From Euborellia annulipes (lineage: Eukaryota > Arthropoda > Insecta > Dermaptera > Anisolabididae): a stretch of 64,000 nt of DNA. How positions within the stretch are numbered: the stretch's first letter is position 1; each line of letters opens with the position of its first letter. This document shows positions 12,291 to 24,607 of this stretch, one piece after another. The position numbers and the translations under genes are program-made. The notes below the pieces were generated by a model. The model searched no databases. It worked only from the letters and a program-made list of their open reading frames with translations, and had not been told where the DNA came from. The DNA is taken from NCBI GenBank assembly GCA_023213315.1, contig JAKCPI010001563.1, positions 310,001 through 374,000 on the forward strand, given 5' to 3'.

Positions 12291-13240
12291 AATTCTTTTT
12301 AAATTATATACTGGAGCTCAATGTGATGTTTTATATAGCTCAAAAATGTAATCTGAAAGTTCAACCCTCAAGAACAAAATATTTAGTATCTTTTAGTAAT
12401 AATAAAACTCAAGTTGAAGGTGAAACAAAAGCTGAAATCACCACGAAAAAAGGATTGAAAAGTACAATTAAATTTCTCGTGGTCGGCCCTGGCTATCAAC
12501 CCATCTTAGGCAGTTCAACGTCTGAGAAATTAGGGTTCATCAAAAGAATAAATACATTTCAAAAGGAACACGATATTTTTCAAGGTATAGGATGTTTAAA
12601 AAATTTTGTCTACGATATTGATTTGGTAGATAATCCAGATTTAAGAATTCATCCTCCTGGACCGATACCATTTGCTTTGCGAGAAAGTGTTAAAGATGAA
12701 TTAGATAAAATGGTGAAGCAAAAGATAATTAAACCCATCACTGAACCTACACCAGCAGTATCGCTATTAGTGGTAGTACGTCAAAAAGGAAAAATCAGGT
12801 TGTGCATAGATCCAACAGATCTGAATAGAAACTTAAGAAGACGACATTATCCTCTACAGATCTTAGATGAAATAACAGCTAAGTTACATGGATCTGAAAT
12901 ATTTACACTCTTGGATTGTGTCAAAGGATTTTGGCAAATCAAAGTGACTGAAAGAACATTAAAATATCTAACATTTGGAACACTTTAGGGAAGATATTCT
13001 TTTTTAAGACTTCCTTTCGGACTTAGTTCAGCTCCGGAGATATTTCAACAGACAATGAGTCATCTCCTGAGAGATATAGATAATGTTGAATGTTCAATGG
13101 ATGATATTTTAATACATACAAAGAATATAGAAGAAAATTAAAAAGTCACGAAAAAAGTAATTCAACGTTTAAATGAAGTTGGATTAAAATTAAATTTTGA
13201 AAAATGTACTTTTAACACACCAAGTTTAATTTTTCTATAA
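12291..13240 (+). pseudogene. gypsy protease and reverse transcriptase, broken
   Basis: The protease active-site motif reads 'YTGAQC' (codon TAT at 12307-12309), so the catalytic aspartate is replaced by tyrosine. A frameshift near 12345 joins to the RT frame. RT shows 'FTLLDCVKGFWQIKV' (about 12902-12946) and a YxDD-box relative, 'SMDDILIH'. In-frame stops are TAG 12986-12988 and TAA 13139-13141, and a further frameshift/stop lies at 13238. Confidence 0.82.
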
Positions 13241-13241
13241 A

Positions 13242-13979
13242 TTGTCAAAAAATAGTCTAGAACCAGATCCTTCAAAAGTAGAAGCAATTGAACGATTGAA
13301 ATCCCAGTCGAATATTGATGAATTACAAAGATTTCTGGGAATGTTCACTTATCTTGGAAAGTTTATTGAAAATTTATCTGAGAAAACGGCTCTACTCCGA
13401 AAATTAATATATAAAGATAAAGAATGGAATTGGGAAACTAAACATCAGAAATGTTTTGAAGAATTGAAACGGCTCTTGAAGACTCCTCCGGTTCTACGAT
13501 TTTATAATCCACGGGAATCAGTAACCTTATCAGTTGATGCAAGCAAAAATGCATTAGGTGCTGTACTTCTCCAGAATAATCAGCCTGTTGCTTACAGTTC
13601 AAAGTCGTTGACCAAGTCACAACTTAATTATAGTCAACTAGAAAAAGCCCAAGCTATTTTAACGGCTTGCAAAAAATTTCATCCTTACATTTGGGGTAAT
13701 AAAGATCTAACAATCGAAACCGATCACAAGCCCCTTGAAATCATAATTAAAAAATCTCTTTATGATGCGCCAGCAAGACTACAAAGAATTTTATATGAAA
13801 TTAAACCTTATAATCCAAAACTTGTATATAAAAAAGGAACAGAACTTTATATTGCAGACACATTAGGTAGAGATTGCATTCCAATTAATCAAGAAACCGA
13901 TGATAATGAAGAATTTGAAATTCACTTAATTTTACCTGTAACAAAAAGTAAATTAGTAGATTTAAAAAAAGGAAATTGA
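13242..13979 (+). pseudogene. gypsy RT connection and RNase H domain
   Basis: Open stretch beginning in the RT thumb/connection ('LQRFLGMFTYLGKFI') and continuing through RNase H: 'LSVDASKNALGAVL', 'YSQLEKAQAI', 'IETDHKPLE'. After 13979 a frameshift leads to a short continuation ('HHFLAGWPED' to 'NFREELATY') that ends near 14103, where similarity stops. Confidence 0.8.
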
Positions 13980-14110
13980 AAATGAAACGGAACTGAAATT
14001 TCTTAGGGAACATCATTTCTTGGCAGGTTGGCCCGAAGATAGGAATTCATGTCCGCAAGAGATCCAAAAATACTGGAATTTTCGTGAAGAATTAGCAACC
14101 TATTTTTTCG

Positions 14111-15375
14111 ATACCACGTCCCTCCCACGACTATTGTCAAAATAATGTCAAGGTTTTTGAAAAAACAAAAAAAAAACTCATCTGGTCCGATAATAGCGAA
14201 TATGTGTTGAAATAGCATTATTTGAAAATTATAATATATTGTAAAATGTGTGCTCATTTAGAATGTTATACATCAATTGAAAACTGCGTTCCAAATCCAA
14301 TTTTTGCTTGAAAAATCAATGATTTTTATGCTGATTTAAAAGGCAATTTAAATAAATATTGGGATTTCAATGGTTTCCATATATATTTGAAATTTAAAAT
14401 AACCAGGGATAAGATAAAAAAATTAAAATTTCATGTGAGTGGACCACAATAATTTTTGGGTGCGATTCCATTTTTTTTTTAGATAAAATACTTACTCATT
14501 GAAACAGGCTTTTATTGTAATTAGAAATTTTTTGAGTTGAAAATTTAATCAATTTTTAAAAATCAGCAAGATTTTCTCAGGATAGTATATAAGATAGATT
14601 AAGATTCCTCCCTTTAGTCGTTTTATATTTATAAATGTTAAAAAAAATATTCTAGAGAGGGTAATATTATTTTAGTCTCCTAAATAAGCTTTTGACTTAA
14701 ACCCGAGTCTGTCAATTTATATATTTATATCCTCACCGGTTAAAATACATATTTCTATTTAGTGAGAAATTAATGAGAGGATTGAAATATTTAACTGTTA
14801 ACTAGTCTAGCTATATATAAAAACTTATTAATAAAAAATAATCCACCACAAAATTTTAAAAAAATAATATCAGAAATTTTAATACCTATACGACACATAT
14901 TTATTTGACTGTTAAATTATAATACCCGTTGTGGTAAATTTGGACTTAATTTGATTATAAATAAATTAACGATGAATCCATTAATTGAATTTAGAAAAAT
15001 TAAGAATCTTAAGCAAAGCCGCAATTTTAGATTGATAAATTTATTTTGTATTACTAAAATCTTATCTATCTATCTTTATCTTATTGTTATTGTATTTTAC
15101 CAGATTCGTTAATAGAGGGCTCTAAATTTTTCAAATTTATTGTAAATAATTTTGTATATGCAGAGTTAAAGGCCTTGACACTCGCTGATTTGACAAATTT
15201 TAAGCATACAGTTTGCACCAGGTCTAAGGTAGGGGTGGATCTAGAAGACAATTCACGGTGATAATGTCAGCAATTTCGGAGATAAAGATACTTTTTTGAG
15301 AAATTTTGTTCGATTTGAAGGCACCATTTGTACTCATATCTTTTCAATAATTATCTAAGAAATTTGGAATAATAT
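14111..15375. other. AT-rich, no gene recognised
   Basis: Unique-looking AT-rich sequence downstream of the truncated retroelement. No LTR or exon seen. Confidence 0.5.
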
Positions 15376-15383
15376 ATATTTAA

Positions 15384-15698
15384 TAGGAACCGACCGAATA
15401 TTCGGTTTCGGCCAGTTTCGGCCAAAAATCATGGTTTCGGCCAGTTTCGGTTTCGGCCAAAAAGTAGCCGAAACTTGAGTCTTAAAAAAAAGGTCAAATG
15501 ATTGCACTTGAAGGAGAAAAAAATTTTTGTCTCCCTAAAAAAAAAGGTAAAATGATTTTCACGGAGGGGGAAAAAATTAAAAAAAAAAAAAATAAATAAA
15601 TTTTTTTTATAGGAAATAAAAGTTTCGGTTTCGGCCGAAACTAAGGTTGAGGCCGAATATTCGGTTTCGGTTGAAAATCTTGTTTCGGTCGGACCCTA
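15384..15698. mobile_element. hAT-type MITE with TTCGGTTTCGGCC repeats
   Basis: Ends TAGGAACCGACC and GGTCGGACCCTA (10 of 12 positions complementary) with 8-bp duplication ATATTTAA on both sides (15376-15383, 15699-15706). The interior is dominated by degenerate TTCGGTTTCGGCC repeats in both orientations. No coding capacity. Confidence 0.88.
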
Positions 15699-16252
15699 AT
15701 ATTTAATATTTAAAATTTTCTTATATTTACAATAAAAACGCGTTTTGGGGGAGGAGATGATCGTGTGGATTTCCTCAGTGGATCTGCGTCTGGTCTAAGG
15801 CCAAAGATGAGCAATTAGATAAAATAGCGGGGTTATTGGAAGAGGGGCTAGGATTAATACAAAACCCCTCTCCTTATGTTTAAAAATTTCTCATTCTTTA
15901 ACTGATCCCTCCAATTAAAATTTATTAATAAATAGGTGCAAATACTTTTAAAAGACAGACTTTTTGAAAAATAATTTGTATTGATTTTTATTTGATTGGT
16001 TATAATGTACAAATAAATTTCCTATGATGTTATTTATAAAACAACATGAGATCCAGGAGGTGCGCTACCCACTCTAGTTTCCCCATGGGGGGGGGGGAGA
16101 CATGTCCCCTCTTCAGAATCAACACCTATGGTAGAGATCGTATTCCACTACTCTACCCCAATGGCATTGTTGGACAATTTGTACGAGTCAATCCACGTCA
16201 AGTCGACATACTCTTAAACCTCACCCATTCTATGAAATTTCGTTCATAGGTA

Positions 16253-16459
16253 CAGTGAGGGACAATATTAAGTCCCACCCATGCTTTTTCTACTTGTGAA
16301 AATTTTATTGTTTTTATAAAAGAAAATGAAAATCTTTATTGGAAATTTTCTAGGTTTGAACCATGAAAGTTTCCATTAAAAAATATATATTTTTTTAAAA
16401 ACAATGAAATAATCACAAGTAGAAAACGCATGGGTGGAACTTAATATTGTCCCTCACTG
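16253..16459. mobile_element. mariner/Tc1-type MITE with 49-bp TIRs
   Basis: CAGTGAGGGACAATATTAAG begins the left end and its complement closes the right; arms of about 49 bp (to TCTACTTGTGA) match with few differences. Flanked by TA on both sides. The interior is AT-rich and noncoding. Confidence 0.88.
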
Positions 16460-16994
16460 TACACTCTATAGAGACTAAGAAAAAGCCCCCATTTCGACTT
16501 GATATCTCAACTCGTTTAAAAAATATGACATGTTAAATTGTCAAAAAAGGCGAAAAATCGACCTATTTATATTTAAATTTCTAAAATCTCTTAGAAATGG
16601 GATAGAAAGATGAATTAGGACTCATTTTACAGCCTGGAACGCATTTTTTGATACATAACGATTTCTCCAATTCACCCTCGTAAGCCGAGTTAAAAAACTT
16701 CGTTCCAAAAATAAAAGAATTTTTTTTCACAATTATGACGCAAATTATGACACAAATATAACGCAGGGCCTAATTTAAATTAATTTTTCTATATGATCCC
16801 CATGATGACACTTATTTTATCTTTTAATCTTTAAACTAAGACCATTTTAAAATCAAAATTCTTTAAGAAGTGCATTTTGAGAAAAATTAAATTAAATTTT
16901 TTATTTTGAAATTAAAAAACAACCATTCATGTAGATTTTTCGCCTTTTTTGACAACCTTAACATTTTTTTTAAACAACTTGAGATACCTGGACC

Positions 16995-17260
16995 CAGTGG
17001 CGTAACGTACGCCCCCGCAGACCCCGGGATGCGGGGGGCCCACGGGCCGGGCCGGGCTAAAAAACTGTATTTCCTCAGGGCTCAGATAAAAACGGAAAAA
17101 TTTAGATAAACAAAAAATAAATAAAATAAAAATCTTTGAGAGGGCCCGGGCCCTCAGGGTTCAGGGATATACGGTATTTTAAAAATATTTTTTGTTTGGT
17201 CTAATAATGGGGCCCGAAGCTCCCGAGCTGGGGGGCCCAGCTAAAAACGTTACGCTACTG
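16995..17260. mobile_element. hAT-type MITE, duplication CCTGGACC
   Basis: TIRs CAGTGGCGTAACGTACGCCC / AACGTTACGCTACTG with identical octamers CCTGGACC at 16987-16994 and 17261-17268. The interior has GC-rich subterminal blocks (GGGCCC runs) around an AT-rich centre. A related fragment is at 30670-30870. Confidence 0.88.
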
Positions 17261-18054
17261 CCTGGACCCCCAATAGACATTATCATATTTAACAGTTATG
17301 GTCAAAGTCTTATATGGCCTAAGTGCCGAAAAGACTGTGAATGTGTGTGTGAGTGTGAGTGTGATGGGAAAAAAGTGTGAAGGTTTAAAAAAAAAATTTT
17401 AATTTGGGGGGGGGGGGGTCATAGTTTTGAAAGTGTGTTGATTTATATAAAAAGAATTCCTGCTTTGCTTGCAACTCTTAAAATTTCAAAATTTGATCAC
17501 ACTGACTTATATTTTCGAAAACAGAAATCCCTCCATGCCACAGATATTGGTGGCATATTCATATTTTCGAGAGACTTAATTGATTAATAATGATATGACC
17601 ATTATTTTAGAATAAGGTTATTTTACTAAATCTATAACCCATTTTTTCTAATTAAAAATTATTCAATTTATACGCATTTAATAAATAATTAAAATAAAAT
17701 AATGTGTAAAAAATTTTGGAATAAATTAAAAATTAATTCATTGATAAAAATTAAAACTCCTCAGTTAATATTTCAATATAATAATTTAAACCCGTATTTA
17801 AAATAATGATACGTAAATATAACATAAATATAAATTAGAAATAAAAGACAAACAAATGTCTTATATTTCTAGAAACAACAATTGTGAAGTCTAAATCACT
17901 TAATAATATAAATCAAATCAGACTCGAGTACTCAAGTCTCATAGAACCTGGCTCAGGGGTGGCCAACTCAAATGGACCACTTTGGAGATGCATCGAATCA
18001 TGGGCGTACCCAGGCAGCTGCCCCCCCCCCCCCCCTAGAAGCAACAAAAAAAAA

Positions 18055-18435
18055 TTTAATCACTATTGAACCAGAAGTCATGCCATCCGACGAATGTTCA
18101 CTCAAACACATTGTCAGGAGTCGCCAAGGGCCTGTATAAGCTCGAGGCAAATAACATTTGTAAGTTATCACCACACTATTTATTCTCTCTTCTCTCTCGT
18201 TAATAATGGAATATAAAATTTTTTGCTATTTGTCTTTATATCTGTAAACAACCAAAAAAAAAAAAAAAAAAAAATGTAGCAGTGATGTACTATAATTGTA
18301 ATCTTGTGTATTTTATAATTTTTAAGGTCCTGATGAAGGCCGGAATATCGGCCGAAACGTAGACAAAAATATATGAAATAAATAAAGACAAATTTAATTT
18401 TCTTTATTGTTTTTCTGGCTGCCTGGATACCCTCA
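18055..18435 (+). mobile_element. Penelope-like/hammerhead repeat copy
   Basis: Shares its start (from ATCACTATTGAACCAGAAGT) and its end (to GGCTGCCTGGATACCCTCAC) with the copy at 35597-35814, but carries an extra segment of about 155 bases (18172-18326) directly before the hammerhead core. A T-rich hydrophobic open frame on the minus strand here is a repeat artefact. Confidence 0.75.
18330..18361 (+). ncRNA. Hammerhead-like core, stem I shortened by insertion
   Basis: CTGATGA, then A, GGCCG-loop-CGGCC, GAAACGTA, identical to the copy at 35702-35733. The upstream strand of stem I is altered by the extra segment: only GTC/GAC still pairs, instead of 6 bp. Confidence 0.6.
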
Positions 18436-18858
18436 CTACTCAAAAAATTTAATGTTTATAAAGTGATGAAACGAAACAAAATTGGTGGATGGCGACGGGG
18501 AATGATTCTTTTTGTTAGGACTCGAGGGTTTTTAGGCCTTTAATTCGAAGGTTTTTCCCCTCTATATAAAAAATAGCTATGTCACAATCTGGACGACCAT
18601 GATCTGCCCCCCCCCCCTGGACGACCATGATTTGACCATGCCCCCCCCCCTAGATTTGATCCTGGGTACGCCCATGCATCGAATCTCCGCGGGCCAAATA
18701 TGACCCGCTATAGACATTTTTGGGGTGGAAAAAAATAAAATAAATATATTTTGTAAAAGTTTGATGAATCTCGAGGGCCGGAAAATGTTCAAGGCGGGCC
18801 GCGGGTTGGCCACCCCTGATTTAGCTTATCAAAATCAAAATTTCGATTAAATCAACAT

Positions 18859-18900
18859 TCAAGTATTAGTTGTTTTCGTCAGTTGTAGTTGGCCAATCGT
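18859..18900 (-). CDS. Atxn7: Atxn7 terminal exon
   Basis: Acceptor ATTTGTTTCAG, then 13 codons 'TIGQLQLTKTTNT' and TGA at 18861-18859. It starts in phase 0, as exon 8 demands. Short but phase-consistent. The 3' UTR would run directly into the nested hAT cluster at 17954-18818. Confidence 0.65.
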   Translation of the reverse strand, partial: TIGQLQLTKTTNT

Positions 18901-21900
18901 CTGAAACAAATATTTCCATAATCCAAATAAACCCAAATAAGATATTTTCTTATTTTTAGTAATAAATAATTTGACATTTTAGTTAACAAAATAAAAAAAT
19001 TTAATGCTAACAAAATTTTGAAAATTTATTAAACCAATTTAAAGATATTTTTTAAATTTACATTACATGTCTTTTATATTATAATAATAAAATAATAAGT
19101 GAAATAACCTGAGTAATTGAAATTTTAATAGGCAATGTGTGAAGAAAATATATATGATTTATTCAGATGGACTAAGTCTTACAATTAGATCCCTAGATGC
19201 AAATTTCTCAAACAAATTTAAAAATTATAAAAATAAATGAATAATTTTCCTCATATCAAAGAGAAAATAGGTTTACTTGGTTTATTAAAAAGAAATTGGA
19301 TTGTTTTATAAATAAATAAATATATATACTGTATGATTATATAAAGAAATTTCATTACATTATATATTTATGAAAAACCAGGTGAGATTCTAAGTTAAAA
19401 TATTTATTTTAAAAATATATAATCATTTATACCAAAAAAATATTGTTATAATTTTATTTTTAGTAAACAAATTACGAACTTGATATAAAATTTGAATTTT
19501 ATGCAAATACCAAAGATGTTACTCAACTACAATAATATAATCTTTATAGAATATAAAAAAGATTAAATATTCCTTATTCCTTTTATTTTCACATAAACAT
19601 ATATATATAAATTGTTGAATAAATGTTAAATTTCCAAAGGTGTTTATGAAATATAGCCACAGTATGAGCGATTAACATAAATCAAAGAGGATTTCAAATA
19701 ACCAAAAGCCTCAAATAGTTTTTAATAAAAAAATAAAGACATGTGAAAAAGATTAAATATATTAATATATATGAATAATTAATTAGTACTCTTACCGAAG
19801 TGCCTAGATGTACAGGAATTTGTTGAAATGCTACTGGGGTCGTGAAATAGGTTATTTGTTGACCTGCAAAGAAATGTATTGAAGAATTGTTTTAATAATT
19901 AAAATAGAAATGATTTTTAAAATTAATTTTTGAAAAATATATATTCGAGAGCAAGGCAGTCATATATAGAAAAAAATAATAACACCTCTAGCTCAACATC
20001 CTGTAAGGACAAGGCTCACCAAGTCGGTTGCCGCTGCTCAGGCGGTATTGATCATACAACACGTATGATCAGTACAACGGGACCTCAACCTTTATCTTAG
20101 CTTTCTAGATCGGAGAGGCCGCTACTTCTTAATTCAAGTAGCTCCCTATTTTTAATCACATAGGCTGGGTGAACCTCGTACCAGACCCCAATGAAAATAC
20201 TCTTGCCGGGCCCGGGAATCGAACCCGAGCATCCTCGGCAGTGGTCAGACGTGTTAATCGGTGCTAGTCCGGCAGTCATATATAAAGCCGGATATCCACT
20301 ACGCGCTCCAAGAGGACGAATATTGGATACCATCTTGGAACGCGCGCCAATGTGTTCGTTGGAAAGCTCGAATGTGGAGCGGGCCGATCCATCTGGTGTC
20401 GGTTTTTTACCGCGCATCAAAGGTGGCACGCGAACCAGTTGAGACGGCTTTTCGTGCACGACTGACTTGCATGTTGAACGATCAAACATTGGAACAGTTG
20501 CCAAGCGCGCCAGACGCGCTTAGTGGATACAGTTCAAATATTTGGAACGTGTTCCGAGGAACGCGCTCTCGGCGCGGTCATTCATGGCACGCGCGCCAGG
20601 AGTGCGTAGTGGATACACGGCTTAAAGAGTTATAATTTGTAGCGTTTCACCCAACTTATTCAGTCTTCTTCAGGACGCTTGTTTATCACCAAGAGGATAC
20701 GTCATTTTTTACGAGCCTTTTGAAAAAAGATGTCAACTTGGTAATAATAAAATTTTCCTAAGACCGAAATAGATGGTTGAAACATGTTTATAAATGGCAT
20801 ATGTACAAACATGAAATAATTGCTTGTTGACTCCTAAATGCAATTTCGACCGTAAAATACTTCAATTTTGACAGATATATTATCTAGCCTTCTGGCTGAA
20901 AACTCAGATTTAGGTTTGTTATTATTATTATCAAAGAAAACTATATAAATACCTTTTACTGAATTGATGGTGGCATTCGTCTCTGTATTAGTAGTTGGTA
21001 TCGGTTTTGGATCATTAACTCTTCTCCGAAAAACAGTTTTTGTATCGTTTTGTTCCGGTTGAGGATTATTCGGAATTACTCCTTGTATCGTAAACGCAAC
21101 GACTTGATTGGTTTTACGTCCAATCATTGTACATTCTGGTTTCGTAGTAGTTGCACTAGGAATTGTAGTACTTTTACGTTTTGTCCGTTTTGAATTATCA
21201 CAAACGATTGTTTTGGTAGCTTCTGCTTGTCTTTTAAGACTAGTGTTAAGAATATTAGGGGTATGAAATTGTCCGTTTTTCAATGAATCATTAGGTATAG
21301 TAATAGGAGTTACAATTTTGGGCAATACTGTCCTTATTGTTGTAGTACTGGCTAAAGAACCTGAGAAAAATATAATAATTAATTTAAAAACATCTGAACA
21401 TGTATATATATTGTATATAGGTAAAAATAAGACTAAAAAATATTAAAATTAAATATACAAATTAAACACTTGGTTATTTGTTTCAAAGGTTTTATTAATT
21501 AAAAATTAACACTTGATACGTATTTCGACAATTCCTTTTCATCATCAGAAGTGATTACATTCTCTGATGATGACAAGGAATTGTCGAAATACGTATCAAG
21601 TGTTAATTTTTAATTAATAAAACCTTTGAAACAAATAACCTAGTGTTTAATTTGTATATTTAATTTTAATTTACAAAATGTTTCAACGAGAACCAACGGT
21701 CGAAAGTTTAAATCTTCCTAAAAAATATGATATATAACAAAAATTTAAGAAAATATGAGCCATCATTCTTTAGTTGCTCATATATGGACCCTGTTACGCA
21801 TTAGTGTGTCAAGCGCCAAAAAAAAATTAAAAATTGAGTTAAGCACTGAATATTGTTTCAAATGCTATAATTAATTGTATTTTTTATGAAATATGTCCTA

Positions 21901-24567
21901 AAAAATTTATATTTAATGTTACTTGCACAATTGACAAAAAAAAAATGATATATAATCTAATCAAAACAATGTAAATCAGAAAAACTTTAATGTTCATTTT
22001 CTCAAATCTCGGTACCTGGCGCTTGACATTCTAGAGAGAAATAAAAAATTACAGGCTCCCTAAAAAAGAATTTCTTTGGTCTTAAAACTAGAGAAATGAA
22101 CACAAAAAGAATTGAGATCTTTTTAAAATACAGAGAATAGTTTTGTATTTGTGGCTGTTGAGTTGTATCAAGGAAAGGTTGCAGGAGCAGAGACTGGCAG
22201 CCAGATTTTTTCTTTAAATATTTTATTGGGCCGACGTTTCATTCTCGATAGAGGCCATCTTCAGGGCCCAACAAGTGTCAAGGAAATATATATAATTTGC
22301 ATTAGGCAGCTATGTGTAATGATGCTCATCAGGTGAGAGATGTTTGAATGATCTCTCACTTGATGAGCATCATTACAACATCATTAGCTGCCTGATGCAA
22401 ATTATATATATTTCCTTGACACTTATTGGGCCCTGAAGATGGCCTCTATCGAGCCTGAAACGTCGACCCAATAAAATATTTAAAGAAAAAATCTGACTGC
22501 CAGTCTCTGCCCTTGCAACCTTTCCTTGATACAGAGAATACTCGATAGCTCTGAATAGAATTTTATATTAAAATTTTGTATATATAGATTATTATTGAAA
22601 TTAACATATTTTTACCTTGAGTAACAGATACGTGTAAACCTTGTTTAATAATCGACGTTCTTCTGTCAGGATCCAAAAGTGTACCAATTTTCCGATTTCC
22701 AAATGTGCATAACTGTAGAAATATTAAATATTTATAATAATATTATTCAATATTAATGAATATAAACAAATTGTGACACATACAGCCAACGGCTGTGGCG
22801 GTGATCTAACCCAAGAAACATCCGTCAATGTGGTTTGGGGTTTAGGAGCTGTTCTTGTTACCGACATAAAAGTTGATTCGGTTGAAGGAGCAGTCACTTG
22901 ATTGAACAGTGTTTTATAATTCGAGATAAGTGGAATCTGTATTTTACAAGACTTTATATGAGGCGCTTCTTCTCCACTATCTGGTATATTTGGAGGAATA
23001 AGTGCATTAGAATATGTTATAGTGTTTAGAGGAGTATGAAGTGAACTAGAAGACACAAGTAAAACTTGTGATTTTAAACTCTTTGTTATGTTATTCTTTT
23101 CTACTTCTTTTTCTTGTTGTTCCTCGATTTCGGCCTTGATAATTACAGGTTTTTGATTTGGTATCTGAAACAGCAAACATTGATGTCATTATTATTTATA
23201 ATAAATGAAAATAAATTAAATAAAAGTAAAAAAAAAAAAAAAAAAACCTGAATTAATGGAGCAGAAGTAATAGTAGAAGTAGTAGTTGATGTTGTAGATA
23301 AAGAAGTAACGATTTTACTTCTTTTATTGGCATAATCTGTCGCTTCTCTATGTTCAGCAAGTAATATGTCAAAATGTTTACTACGTCCTGTAACAGTTCT
23401 TCTAGAGGAAAGGGAATGGGTACTACAAGTTAGTGACCTTGTGCAGATTTTATCTCCATTCAACACACCACAATGTCTATCTGGGTCAAATTCTACCACT
23501 TTAAGGCACTTCCGTTTTTTATTATTTAAGGACTTTTTCGATGTTGTTGGTACTGGTAATTGACTTAATGGATTAATTAAAGGTCCACTCAGAGGAGAAT
23601 TCGGTTTAACTATTTTCGGGGATAAATGCGAAAGTGAAACCACAGGTTGAAACACATCGGTGGAGTCTGGTTTACTACTGCAAGAGGGTTCAGTCTTTAA
23701 CAAACTATTTTGTGGATGAGATTGTGGAGGTGGCAAAAGTTCAATTGATGTTGGTATAGAGTCAGTAACTAAAGTTTCAGCTTTAGTAGCCGGTATTGAT
23801 AATGGTACCGGTGGTAAAGGAAGCTTCTTTTTCTTAAGTTTAACATTGCCTGCTCCTGATTTATTTCCAGCTCCTTTACTTCCTGAAGATTTCGAACTAG
23901 TTTTCTCTGGTGTTTTTGATCTTCTAGAAATAGGTAGCACATCTTTAGGGTGGCTATCTAAAATTTAAAGAAAAAAAATTTGTTAATATTTTTTATCGAA
24001 TGTCACATAAATTTTTAATACTTTTCTTCGTCATCTTCAATTAGTATCATGGACTAAATAAAATTCTATATTTTTAAATAGTTTTAAAAATAAAAAAATA
24101 TAGTAGTAGAAAATAAAAGGTCGAGCAGCTATGTTAATTTCTTTATTTAAGAACCCACAGCGACGTTTCGGTCGACTATGCGACCATCTTCATGGCTAGA
24201 GTTCAGTCAACAGAAAAACCTCTTAAGTTCTTTGACAGACATTTCATAAAATACATTACGATCTATCATATATAATGCATTCAGCGCCAAAGTCATATTG
24301 CATTATATATGATAGATCGTAATGTATTTTATGAAATGTCTGTCAAAGAACTTAAGAGGTTTTTCTGTTGACTGAACTCTAGCCATGAAGATGGTCGCAT
24401 AGTCGACCGAAACGTCGCTGTGGGTTCTTAAATAAAGAAATTAACATAGCTGCTCGACCTTTTATTTTCTACTACATATTGATTCAGCTATTCGCCTCGC
24501 TAACATAAAAAAAAAATAATTATTCTGATTTAATAATATCAAAAAATATTAGAAATACATGTTTATT

Positions 24568-24607
<40 letters not shown>

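Larger units (their letters stand above)
11165..14110 (+). mobile_element. Degraded Ty3/gypsy-type LTR retrotransposon, 3' truncated
   Basis: A likely LTR end (...TTAATATTACA) at 11320 is followed by a TGGTGCCGAAACC primer-binding-type site (11321-11333), then gag with a zinc knuckle, protease, reverse transcriptase and RNase H in order. Homology stops about 14100, before the integrase core, and I see no 3' LTR. At least three frame disruptions and two in-frame stops make it inactive. The left LTR boundary is not resolved. Confidence 0.85.
17999..18676. mobile_element. Inner hAT-type element with 8-bp target duplication CATCGAAT
   Basis: TIRs are CATGGGCGTACCCAGG at the left and CCTGGGTACGCCCATG at the right, flanked by identical octamers CATCGAAT (17991-17998 and 18677-18684). 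C-runs sit just inside both ends. A Penelope-like/hammerhead repeat (about 18055-18435) is inserted inside it. No transposase frame is present. Confidence 0.88.
17954..18818. mobile_element. Outer hAT-type element, disrupted by later insertions
   Basis: Ends are CAGGGGTGGCCAACTC and its complement GTTGGCCACCCCTG, the common animal hAT terminus. The flanks (ACCTGGCT / ATTTAGCT) are only a weak 5/8 match, so it is old. It contains the second hAT element (17999-18676), making this the oldest layer of a three-layer nest just downstream of the Atxn7 stop codon. Confidence 0.7.

Noticed and set aside
14003..14257. Minus-strand 84-codon frame
   Set aside because: Antisense to the decayed end of the gypsy pol remnant.
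20097..20635. Overlapping open frames of 83-135 codons on both strands
   Set aside because: They coincide with the SINE (19969-20270) and the GC-rich MITE (20285-20623), and their ends match no splice sites.
20642..20673. Another hammerhead core (CTGAAGA ... GAAACGCT on the minus strand)
   Set aside because: Stem II does not pair and the bases after GAA are not palindromic; probably a distant or unrelated repeat end.
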